The notes under the pieces are model-generated. The model was not told the origin of the DNA. It worked only from the letters and a program-made list of their open reading frames with translations, and did no database searches. Positions 54,021 through 62,048 of a DNA stretch of 64,000 nt are shown here, one piece after another. The translations under genes were made by a program, and so were the position numbers. The stretch spans positions 124,001 through 188,000 of the forward strand of contig NZ_JBEFTX010000005.1 of NCBI RefSeq assembly GCF_040195635.1. Direction: 5' to 3'. The DNA is from Thermasporomyces sp040195635. GTDB lineage: Bacteria; Actinomycetota; Actinomycetes; Propionibacteriales; Actinopolymorphaceae. How positions within the stretch are numbered: position 1 is the stretch's first letter; each line of letters begins with the position of its first letter.

Positions 54021-54193
54021 GTCTGACCCTTCTCGTGAACTGTGCTCACCACGATGGCGGAGCACGATCACCTGCGGGCCTCGGCGGCGTTCGGGTGTGG
54101 AAAAGACCGCCGATCTGGGTCCTGTGGACAAAACCTGGCAGCGACGGAACGCACCAGCCAGCCAGCGAGCCAGGAAACCTGTCAGCCAAACAG

Positions 54194-55486
54194 TCAGTCA
54201 ACGAGGTACGGGATGGTCTGCGGTCCCTCCGGAAGGACACAGACCCGCGCCGCTCCACCCGCGGCGTCCAACGCCTCCTCGACCGTCTTCTCGACGTCGG
54301 CCGTGTGGTCCAGGTGAGCGGCGCGCAGATCGTCAGCCGAGAGGTACGACGTGTGCACGACGACCCTGGCCTTCGCCTGGACCGCTGCCTGGACCTGCAC
54401 TTGCCACTGGTCAGGGACGGTGTGGTCGCGTGCGGCAATGCGTTCGAGCAGGGCCTCGGGCGACGGTGCCGACGTGAGCACCTCGCGGTAGGAACCGTGG
54501 TCCGGGAATCCGTCCCGGCACTCGGCCGCGCACACGATCACACCTCCCGGCTTCACGACCTTCGCCGCGGCCGACATGCCCTTGACCGCCTGGTAGAGGT
54601 TCTGGTCCAGCGGGAAGCCGGAATTCGTGGTCAGCACCACGTCGAACGCCGCGTCGACCGGCGCCATGGCGTTGTCCTTCGCCGCCGCACAGGCGGCCCT
54701 GTGCATGGCGAACAGCTCGCCTGTGTACGCACCGACGATCTCCTGGTCTCGGTTGAGGATCACGTCGAACGCGAAGTCGACACCCGTGGCGGCGGCGATC
54801 GCGCGTACGTCATCGTGGACCGGGTTGCCCTCGGTGATCCCCCACGTCGCACGCGGGTCTCCGATCCGGGCGGCGTCGTGCAGCGTCAGCACCGTCTGCA
54901 GGCCGGCGAGCCCGGGCGCCACGAGCTTGGGCCCGCCCGAGAAGCCCGCGAAGAAGTGCGGCTCCACGAAACCGGTGGTGAGGCGTACGTCGGCGTCGAC
55001 CCACGCCCGGTTGAGCCACACCGGCACGTCGTTGCCGTGACGTCCGCACCAGACGAGGTCCGCGTCGTTGCGCGCGTCATGGTTGACGATCCGGACACGG
55101 TTGACCACCGCGTCGCCGAACATCGCCCGCAGCTCCGCGTCGGTGTTCGACCGGTGGGTGCCGGTGGCGACCAGGATGGTGACGTCCTCCGGTCGTACGA
55201 CGTCGGCCAGCTCGGCAAGCACCGCCGGGATCATGAGGTGCCGGGGTTGGGGCCGCGTGCTGTCACAGGCGGAGATGGCGACCGTCTGTCCCCTGCGTAC
55301 GACCTCGCGAAGCGGCGGCCCGGCCACCGGGTTGCGGAGCGCGTCGGCGAGGGTGGCGGCCGGATCCGCGACCCCCGGCCGGTAACGCGGCTGGACCAGC
55401 GCAGTGCGGTCGGCAGGCAGACGGACGTCCAAGCCGCGCTCGCCATAGGCCAGCCGCACCGTGATCGAGGCACCCGCTCCCGCCAT
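54194..55486 (-). CDS. LarA-family (nickel-dependent lactate racemase-like) protein
   Basis: A 430-residue protein of the LarA/DUF2088 family. It has AISACDSTRPQPRHLMIPAV, ILVATGTHRSNTDAELRAMF, and GFVEPHFFAGFSGGPKLVAP, which includes the His and Lys that in LarA hold the nickel-pincer cofactor. A second conserved His region is GITEGNPVHDDV. Racemases of this group act on lactate or other 2-hydroxy acids. No larB, larC or larE genes for cofactor synthesis are nearby, so it depends on genes elsewhere or on another chemistry. ATG 55486 has GGGAG upstream. Confidence 0.85.
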   Translation of the reverse strand: MAGAGASITVRLAYGERGLDVRLPADRTALVQPRYRPGVADPAATLADALRNPVAGPPLREVVRRGQTVAISACDSTRPQPRHLMIPAVLAELADVVRPEDVTILVATGTHRSNTDAELRAMFGDAVVNRVRIVNHDARNDADLVWCGRHGNDVPVWLNRAWVDADVRLTTGFVEPHFFAGFSGGPKLVAPGLAGLQTVLTLHDAARIGDPRATWGITEGNPVHDDVRAIAAATGVDFAFDVILNRDQEIVGAYTGELFAMHRAACAAAKDNAMAPVDAAFDVVLTTNSGFPLDQNLYQAVKGMSAAAKVVKPGGVIVCAAECRDGFPDHGSYREVLTSAPSPEALLERIAARDHTVPDQWQVQVQAAVQAKARVVVHTSYLSADDLRAAHLDHTADVEKTVEEALDAAGGAARVCVLPEGPQTIPYLVD

Positions 55487-55536
55487 CTCGCTCCCCTTCT
55501 CGCCCGAAGGTCGTCGACCCCGACGGTACGCCACCC

Positions 55537-57381
55537 TCAGCGATAGGCGCGGGCCTGCATCTCGAAGAGCTCGGCGTAGCGGCCGCCTCCAGCGAGGAGC
55601 TCCGCGTGACTGCCCGCCTCCGCCACCTGCCCGTCGACCAGCACCACGATCAGGTCGGCCATCCGTACGGTGGAGAACCGGTGCGACACCAGCACCGTGA
55701 TCCCGCCCGTCTCACGCGCGGCGATCCGCGACGCCTCCGCGAAGCGTTCGAACAACGTGTGCTCGGCCTCGGGGTCCAGCGCCGCCGTCGGCTCGTCGAG
55801 CAGCAGGAGCAGGCACCGGTCGCGCATGAACGCCCGCGCCAGCGCCAGCCGCTGCCACTGCCCGCCGGACAGATCGACGCCGCCTGTGAACTTCCGGCCC
55901 AGCTGGGTGTCGAGTCCGCTCGGAAGCCCTTCGATGACGGGTTCGGCGTCGCCCCGGAGCAGGGCCGCCTTGATGGCGGCGTCGTCGGTCATCCGGCCGG
56001 TGTCGCCGAGGCCCACGACCTCACGTGCCGGCAGCTCGAACTTGACGAAGTCCTGGAACCCGGCGGACATCCGCTTCCGCCATGCGTCGGGGTCGATGTC
56101 GCGCAGGTCCGTGCCGTCGACGAGTACCGCGCCGGTGGTGGGGTCGTAGAGCCGGGCCAGCAGCTTGACGAGGGTCGTCTTGCCGGCGCCGTTCTCGCCG
56201 ACCAGTGCCACGGTCGATCCCGCTGGCAAGGTGAGGTTGACATCTCGGAGGACGGGCTGGTCCGAACCGGGATAGCTGAACCCGACGTCGCGCAAGGCGA
56301 TGCCCTCGCGCAGCTTCGTCGGTCCAGGATCGCTGCTGCCCGACCAGGAGTTGTCGGCGGCGTAGCGACGCAACCAGTCGTACCGGGCGAAGCTGCGGAC
56401 GATCTCGCCCATCCAGTAGACGTTGCCGGCGATACCACCGGCCAGCTGGTCCACCTGGGGAGCAACCAGGATGATCAGGACGACGTCACCTGCCGAGAGC
56501 CGGCCGGCCTGCGCCATCCACAGCGTCCAGAGGATCGCCGCGCAGTAGACGAGTCCGAAGCAGATCCGGACGGTCCCGTCGAGCACCGCCCCCTTGCGTA
56601 GGGCGGTCTCCTGGATGTCGAGGCGTTCGTCCATCAGTTCGGTGAGCCGCCTGGTCAGGACCGGCCGCAGGCCGAAGACCCGCACCTCGAGACCGCTGCG
56701 AGGGTCCTTGGAGATCTCGATCAGCCGGTTCATCACCCGGTCGTGCGGCGTCGTCCGCTCCATCGCGTCCTGCGAGCGCTGGAAGCCGCGGAATGCCGAC
56801 CAGACTCGGCTCAGGCCAAGAATCGGCAGCAGCAGGAGCACCGGATGGACCGATCCGAGCAGACCGAGCACGGCGACCGTGTTGGCCGCCGTGCCGACCA
56901 CGAACAGGAGGAGTTCGAAGCTGACGCCCAGCCGCCATGCCTGGTCCCTGATCAGCTCGATCTTGTCGGCGACGTCGGGGCGTTCGTGATGGACGATGCC
57001 CGGCACGGAGACGGTGACGTCGAGGACGTCACGGTAGATCTGCCCGGAGACACGTTCGGCGGTCGTGTCCTGTACGGGTCCGCTGATCACCATGCCCACG
57101 AACATCACGCCGAAGCCGGCCAGGATCACGGCCATGCCCCACACGATGGTGGCGGAATCATGGCCGGTGAGTCCGTCGACCAGGAGTTTCACGCCGTAGG
57201 TCTGGGCGGGAGCCGTGACCGCCTGCACGGCGGCCAGCAGACACTGGGCGACGACCAGCAGCGGCGCCGCCCGGAACGCCGTCGCGACCCACAACCGCAG
57301 CGCGCGGAGGGTCTCCGGCATCCGGAGGGACTCGGGGGCGCGCGCAGAGGTCGTCCGGCCCACCTCAGGCACGGGACACAC
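55537..57381 (-). CDS. ABC exporter half-transporter (second of pair)
   Basis: A 614-residue fused permease-ATPase. The N-terminal membrane domain has about six helices (for example LLVVAQCLLAAVQAV and ATIVWGMAVILAGFGVMFVG). The ATPase domain has Walker A VGENGAGKTTLVKLLARL, signature LSGGQWQRLALARAF, and Walker B LLLLDEPTAALDPE. The signature's fourth residues and QW are shared with the partner. It overlaps the upstream half-transporter by about 17 bp, so the two are coupled and probably form a heterodimeric exporter. The substrate (peptide, lipid or drug) is unknown. The GTG start at 57381 is one of several in frame. Confidence 0.9.
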   Translation of the reverse strand: MCPVPEVGRTTSARAPESLRMPETLRALRLWVATAFRAAPLLVVAQCLLAAVQAVTAPAQTYGVKLLVDGLTGHDSATIVWGMAVILAGFGVMFVGMVISGPVQDTTAERVSGQIYRDVLDVTVSVPGIVHHERPDVADKIELIRDQAWRLGVSFELLLFVVGTAANTVAVLGLLGSVHPVLLLLPILGLSRVWSAFRGFQRSQDAMERTTPHDRVMNRLIEISKDPRSGLEVRVFGLRPVLTRRLTELMDERLDIQETALRKGAVLDGTVRICFGLVYCAAILWTLWMAQAGRLSAGDVVLIILVAPQVDQLAGGIAGNVYWMGEIVRSFARYDWLRRYAADNSWSGSSDPGPTKLREGIALRDVGFSYPGSDQPVLRDVNLTLPAGSTVALVGENGAGKTTLVKLLARLYDPTTGAVLVDGTDLRDIDPDAWRKRMSAGFQDFVKFELPAREVVGLGDTGRMTDDAAIKAALLRGDAEPVIEGLPSGLDTQLGRKFTGGVDLSGGQWQRLALARAFMRDRCLLLLLDEPTAALDPEAEHTLFERFAEASRIAARETGGITVLVSHRFSTVRMADLIVVLVDGQVAEAGSHAELLAGGGRYAELFEMQARAYR

Positions 57382-59173
57382 CGTCCTCGGTCAGATAGCG
57401 CTCGGCCTGGAGGCCGAACATCTGGGCGTAGCGGCCCCCTTCGGCCAGCAACTCCTTGTGCGTACCGGCCTCGACGATCGCACCGCCGTCAAGGACGCAG
57501 ATCCGGTGCGCGTCACGGACCACGGAGAACCGGTGGGAGATGATCAGCGACGTGACGCCTGACGTGAGGTCGAGGTAGCGATCGACGAGTTCGGCCTCGG
57601 CGCGTACGTCGAGCGCGGCGGCCGGCTCGTCGAGCACCAGCACCCCCGCTCCGGCGTCGACGGCGAAGAGCGCCCGCGCGAGCGCGACCCGCTGCCACTC
57701 GCCGCCCGACAGGTCGACACCGCCGTCGTAGGTCTTGTCCAGCACGGTGTCCCACCCCGCCGGTAACGCGGCGATGGTCTCGGCGATCCCCGCTTCCGTC
57801 GCCACCTTCGTCACCGCGGCGCCGTCGCCGGCGTGTTCGTCCGCGCCGAAGACGACGTTGTCGGTTGCCGAGAGCGGGAAGCGGAGGAAGTCCTGCACGA
57901 TGGCGGCGATCCGGCGCTGCCAGGCAACGAGGTCGAGCTCACGCAGGTCGACCCCGTCGACGGTGATGCGTCCGGTGGTCGGCGCGTAGACGCCGGCGAG
58001 AAGCTTGACCAGTGTCGACTTGCCGGCGCCGTTGACCCCGACCAGGGCGAGCGCCTCGCCGGCACGGATGGTGAGGTCAAGTCCGGCCAGGACGTCGACC
58101 TCCGACCCCGGATAGCGGAAGGTCACGCCTTCGAAGCGGATCTCCTCCCGCGGCATCGCGGCCGCCGGATGCCGGCCCCCCTCACCGGTCTCGGGATGGC
58201 GTTCGGCGATCACTCCCGGCAGGTCACACATCGCGCGGTAGGCCGTCAGCGCACGCCTGACCTGAACGGCCGCGAATCCGTTGTACGACGCGCCCACGGC
58301 GAGGATCGCCGGCACGGCCGTCGCCACCTGGGTGAGTGGCAGCTGGCCGGCGAGCGCGGCCCGGCCGACGAGCACGATCGCGAACGCATGGGCACCGAGG
58401 TGCAGCACACCCACGGCAGCCGCCACGAGGGTGCCTCGGCGCCGGGCCTGCCAGATCGGCCGCATCGCGTCGAGCCACTGCGCGACGTACCGCTCCACCA
58501 GCCACGGCCCAAGACCGAACACCCGAAGCTCCTTGGGCGCGTCCCGCATCCCCAGGTCGAAGAGGTACCCGGCCCGCCGCGCGCCCTCGGTCAGCCCCCA
58601 CCAGGAGTCGACCTCGCCCTCGAGCACCCGCCGACGGTGCCATTCCATGAACAGAGTCACGGCCGTGAGGCCGGCAGCTACCGGCCAGGAGAACATCCGG
58701 CCCACCAGGACCGCCGAACCCAGCAGCGTGAGCCGGCTGCTGAGGAAACCCGGCAGGATGCGGAGTCCGAAGCTGACCTGGTAGCCATCCTTGCCCTTGG
58801 CCCGCTGCTGGGCGTCCTGAACCTCGGGGTCCTCCAGATGCCTGATCCGCCAGGGAGCCAGCAGCGGATCAGTCACGCGTACACCGATGTCCCGGCTGAC
58901 CCGATTGGACATGCTCCACTCGGCGGCCTGGCGGATCGCCGGCAGGGTTGTCTCCACGACGAACACGGTCAGCAGGGTGGCGAGCAACCAGCCGAACGCC
59001 ACCATCGACATGGCCCTGGAACCGCCAGTAACGATGCCCGGTACAGCGCCGACGACCTGCCCGACGAGGTAGGTGAGGAGGACTCCGGTGCTGGCTGCGG
59101 CAACGGCGAGGGTGAGCGCAAGAACTGTGCTGCCACGAGCGACCCGGTAGGCGTACCAGATCAAGGCGAACAC
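57365..59173 (-). CDS. ABC exporter half-transporter (first of pair)
   Basis: A 602-residue partner of the preceding exporter. It begins with a helix-rich membrane domain (STVLALTLAVAAASTGVLLT). The ATPase domain shows Walker A VGVNGAGKSTLVKLLAG, signature LSGGEWQRVALARALF, and Walker B VLVLDEPAAALD with the catalytic Glu present. The D-loop differs from its partner. The start GTG 59173 lacks a clear ribosome-binding site. It lies 218 bp from the tRNA gene and transcribes away from it. Confidence 0.9.
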   Translation of the reverse strand: MFALIWYAYRVARGSTVLALTLAVAAASTGVLLTYLVGQVVGAVPGIVTGGSRAMSMVAFGWLLATLLTVFVVETTLPAIRQAAEWSMSNRVSRDIGVRVTDPLLAPWRIRHLEDPEVQDAQQRAKGKDGYQVSFGLRILPGFLSSRLTLLGSAVLVGRMFSWPVAAGLTAVTLFMEWHRRRVLEGEVDSWWGLTEGARRAGYLFDLGMRDAPKELRVFGLGPWLVERYVAQWLDAMRPIWQARRRGTLVAAAVGVLHLGAHAFAIVLVGRAALAGQLPLTQVATAVPAILAVGASYNGFAAVQVRRALTAYRAMCDLPGVIAERHPETGEGGRHPAAAMPREEIRFEGVTFRYPGSEVDVLAGLDLTIRAGEALALVGVNGAGKSTLVKLLAGVYAPTTGRITVDGVDLRELDLVAWQRRIAAIVQDFLRFPLSATDNVVFGADEHAGDGAAVTKVATEAGIAETIAALPAGWDTVLDKTYDGGVDLSGGEWQRVALARALFAVDAGAGVLVLDEPAAALDVRAEAELVDRYLDLTSGVTSLIISHRFSVVRDAHRICVLDGGAIVEAGTHKELLAEGGRYAQMFGLQAERYLTEDGVSRA

Positions 59174-59391
59174 AAGCGACGACCGTAACGGCCGCCACCG
59201 ACAGGGACAACGAAATTACGCTTCGCGCGTCACCTGCGGACCCTCGCGGGACGGCCGACTCCACGCCCGCAGACTCTCTGTCGCGTGGCTCCGACTGATC
59301 ATCGACAGGTCGTCCGGCGAGTCGCAGCGACTCACTGGCCGGTCCAGGGAAAGATCCGTTCCGCTCCTCGGTAGAGTTTCTAGCCGCGCCT

Positions 59392-59467
59392 GCGCCCGTA
59401 GCTCAGTGGATAGAGCACCGGACTTCTAATCCGTTGGTCGGAGGTTCGAATCCTCCCGGGCGCGCCA
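59392..59467 (+). tRNA. tRNA-Arg (anticodon UCU)
   Basis: A cloverleaf sequence of 76 nt including encoded CCA. The acceptor arm pairs GCGCCCG with CGGGCGC; the D stem is GCTC/GAGC; the anticodon loop CTTCTAA has anticodon TCT; the T arm is GGAGG-TTCGAAT-CCTCC. A TAGAGT hexamer at about 59372 could be the -10. It marks the integration site of the decayed element just downstream. Confidence 0.95.
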
Positions 59468-59556
59468 GCTCTGACCAGCGCAAAGACACTCAGCCTCAAG
59501 CCGCGAGCGTTGTGCATGGAATCAAACGTGGTGCGAACCCGTATAGACTCCGCGCC

Positions 59557-60247
59557 ATGGCGCGATCGGGTACTCGGCGGAAACGTCGACGCGGGAGCAT
59601 CGAGGAGCTGCCATCTGTGCACTTCGGGTGAAGGTCTACGCAGGCATCGACCCTGTTACCAAGACCCGGCGCTATCTCACCGAGACGATCGCACCTGGGA
59701 GGAAGGCGGGCGACTCAGCCGAGAAATCGCTCACCCGCCTCCTCGCTCAGGTCGACGAGCGACGCCATCCGAAAACGTCCGCGACTCTCAACCAACTGCT
59801 TGACAGGTGGCTCGACGTTCTCGATGTGGAGACGAGCACGCGACGCGGCTACCTGACGAAGATCAACAAACACATCCGACCCCTGCTCGGCACCACCCAA
59901 GTCGGTCGCATCGACGCCGAGGTACTTGAGTCGCTGTACGCCGACCTCCGCAGGTGTCGCGACCATTGTCGCGGCCGTCGTTACATTCAGCATCGGACAA
60001 CGTGGGACCACGCCTGCGACGAGCACGATGGTGACGCATGCTCGCCACCCGACGTCGATTGCTACCACTGCCAACGTAGCTGCAAACCACATCACTGCCG
60101 TCCGCTCTCGGACTCGAGCATTCGCGGTATCCACTGGATCCTCAGCTCGGCCTTTCAACGTGCCGTGCGGTGGGGTTGGATTGCGCTCAACCAGCAGAGA
60201 GTGCCGAACCGCCCCGTCTGCCGACCCCGGACCCTCAGCCGCCATCG
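59557..60247 (+). pseudogene. Decayed tyrosine-recombinase integrase
   Basis: N-terminal half of a tRNA-linked phage/ICE integrase with two single-base lesions. The first frame starts at ATG 59557 (RRKRRRGSIEELPS) and hits TGA at 59629; restoring one G near 59616 rejoins the KVYAGIDPVTK frame. That frame runs through the Arm-binding and core SAM-like domain (RWLDVLDVETSTRRGYLTKI, LRRCRDHCRGRRY, ILSSAFQRAVRWGWIALN). One missing C near 60187 shifts the frame; the continuation is PAESAEPPRLPTPDPQPPS. The catalytic domain with R..HxxR..Y is absent, so it cannot recombine. About 90 bp from tRNA-Arg. Confidence 0.85.
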
Positions 60248-60790
60248 GTGGCACAACGCTTCGACGGACCGCCGGAACGACCGATCTTCTTCGTCGACCA
60301 GGCAACCGTCGAGTTCAGCCGCGACGCCGAACCGATGAAGGGCGGCTACAACGACAACTATTACCTGCAACTGGTCGACTTCATCCGGCAGTACAAGGGC
60401 CTCGGCACCCAGGCGTCACCAGGCAATGAGCGTTCGATCGACATCGATGGTCCGTTCTCGCAGTGGAACGACGTGCAGCCCGCCTACCGCGACTTCACCG
60501 GAGATACCGTGGAGCGTAATCACCCTGGATTCGGCGGCGCGACATATACCAACGACACCGGCCGTAACGACTTCGCGGAGCTCAAGGTTGCCCGCGACGA
60601 CCGATACGTCTACTTCTACGCGCGCACCGCTGAAGCGATCACCGGTACGGACGCGAACCGGAACTGGATGACCTTGCTCGTCAATGTCGATGGCGACGGA
60701 ACCAACGGATGGAAGGGCTTCGACGTTGCGGTCAACCGCATCGGCGCCGACCGCCACCGAACGTGGCTCGAACGAACCAGTCGCGGCTGG
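60248..60790 (+). pseudogene. Beheaded fragment of a CBM9-like carbohydrate enzyme
   Basis: The same open frame that completes the integrase runs straight into unrelated sequence. This has VEFSRDAEPMKGGYNDNYYL, IDIDGPFSQWNDVQPAYRDF, NDTGRNDFAELKVARDDRYV and MTLLVNVDGDGTNGWKGFDV, ending in VNRIGADRHRTWLERTSRGW. I recognise this as the CBM9-like tail seen at the end of GH99-type or similar secreted glycan enzymes. Its catalytic N-terminus and its own C-terminal end are both missing. The junction with the integrase is near 60240-60250. It is a fusion scar, not an expressed gene. Confidence 0.7.
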
Positions 60791-60817
60791 CGAGGGCGGC
60801 CGCGGCGGCCTTCGAGG

Positions 60818-61822
60818 TCAGCGACTCGGCGTGCCGTCGTGGACGCGTGGCCAGCCGTCAGCGTCCCAGGTGAGCCGGTCCATCATCAGCGCGCGCGGTG
60901 CGGGGGTGGGGAGCGGGTTGCCGTCCGGATCCCATCGTGGGTACGCGTGGTAGAAGAGCATTTCGGTGAGCTTGCCGTCGATGCGTACCTTCGTGAGGAA
61001 CTGGTGGCCGGGCGAGGCGAAGTGCTCGTCCTCGGCGAGGACCGGCGGACCGAGTTTGCCTGCGTCGAATGATGCGGTCGGCGCGTCAGCACGGGCGACG
61101 CCGACCGCGTAGTGTCCGGTCGCGGTGAAGAGGTTGCCGCTGTAGAAGAGGTAGTAGCGCTTGTCCTGCGGGCGGTAGACCATGCTCGGCGCCTCCACCG
61201 AGTTGCCCTCCCACTCCTGGGTGACGGTGAGGATCGGAGTGGGCTGGTGGGCAAGGCGCATGCCGTCGGCGGAGAGCCGGTCGATCATGATGCGCCGGTT
61301 GCCGATCTCCTTGTAGAGCAGGTATCGCTGCCCGTCCGGTGCCTGGAAAATGCTCGCGTCGATCATGCTCACGGTGGGATCCTCGCCGAGCGGCTCCTCG
61401 CGGAGCGTCCACTCGGTCTGCAGGTTGTCCGACGTCGCGACGAACAGCTTCGCGAACTGCCCAGGACCGGGGCGCATCGAGAAGTAGCACACCCAGGTCC
61501 TGCCGATCCGGTAGACCTCGGGCGCCCACATGTCGACGTATCCCGGCGGGGTCTCGACGAACTTTCCGAGGTTGGTCCAGCTGTGGCCGGCGTCGGTGGA
61601 CTTGGCGAGGCGCAGCCCGGTTGTGAAGGCGTACCACGTGTCGCCGCGGATCACCATGCCCGGATCGGCCGCGGGGCATTCGTGCAGCGGATTCGGGTAC
61701 GCACCCTCACCCTGGCGTACGGCGCAAGGCTCTCCTTCGACCGCCGGAGCACTGGTCGCGACGCCGCAGAGCCCGGCGACCGTGAGGCCGAGCGTTGTGG
61801 CGATCCGGACGAACACCTTCAT
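60818..61822 (-). CDS. GH43-like glycoside hydrolase, secreted
   Basis: A 334-residue five-bladed beta-propeller hydrolase. The signal peptide is VFVRIATTLGLTVAGLCGVA with cleavage near APAVE. Catalytic pattern: AADPGMVIRGDTWYAFTTG with the base Asp, SMIDASIFQAPDGQRYLLYK with the second Asp, and NSVEAPSMVYRPQDKRYYLF with the acid Glu. Members act on arabinose, xylose or galactose side chains. ATG 61822 has GAGGAA upstream; the longer frame before it covers the divergent region. Its 3' end abuts the CBM9-like fragment scar. A strong LacI-type palindrome is 87 bp upstream. Confidence 0.87.
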   Translation of the reverse strand: MKVFVRIATTLGLTVAGLCGVATSAPAVEGEPCAVRQGEGAYPNPLHECPAADPGMVIRGDTWYAFTTGLRLAKSTDAGHSWTNLGKFVETPPGYVDMWAPEVYRIGRTWVCYFSMRPGPGQFAKLFVATSDNLQTEWTLREEPLGEDPTVSMIDASIFQAPDGQRYLLYKEIGNRRIMIDRLSADGMRLAHQPTPILTVTQEWEGNSVEAPSMVYRPQDKRYYLFYSGNLFTATGHYAVGVARADAPTASFDAGKLGPPVLAEDEHFASPGHQFLTKVRIDGKLTEMLFYHAYPRWDPDGNPLPTPAPRALMMDRLTWDADGWPRVHDGTPSR

Positions 61823-61908
61823 GGGTTCCTCGCCTTCGTAGGGCACGCCGCAGGCCGGAACCCGCGGTGTGCTGCCATGGCAGCTAACCTTCCAGGTCGA
61901 GACCAGAA

Positions 61909-61926
61909 CCGGTAAACGCTTACCGG
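61909..61926. promoter_or_regulatory. LacI-type operator between GH43 and GH-A genes
   Basis: CCGGTAAACGCTTACCGG, matching its reverse complement at 16 of 18 positions, with the LacI-type centre CG. It lies 87 bp from the GH43 start and 123 bp from the opposite GH-A-like start, so one repressor could govern both. Confidence 0.75.
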
Positions 61927-62048
61927 CGGGCGTGGACGGAAAACTACTCTGGCGCTCCACGCTGTTCAACGTTGAGTACGCACCCGTCGAGCGGCTGACC
62001 GATGCTGGTCGTCCCGTGTCTTGCCAGGGTGTACGAGGGAGTGGCCCG

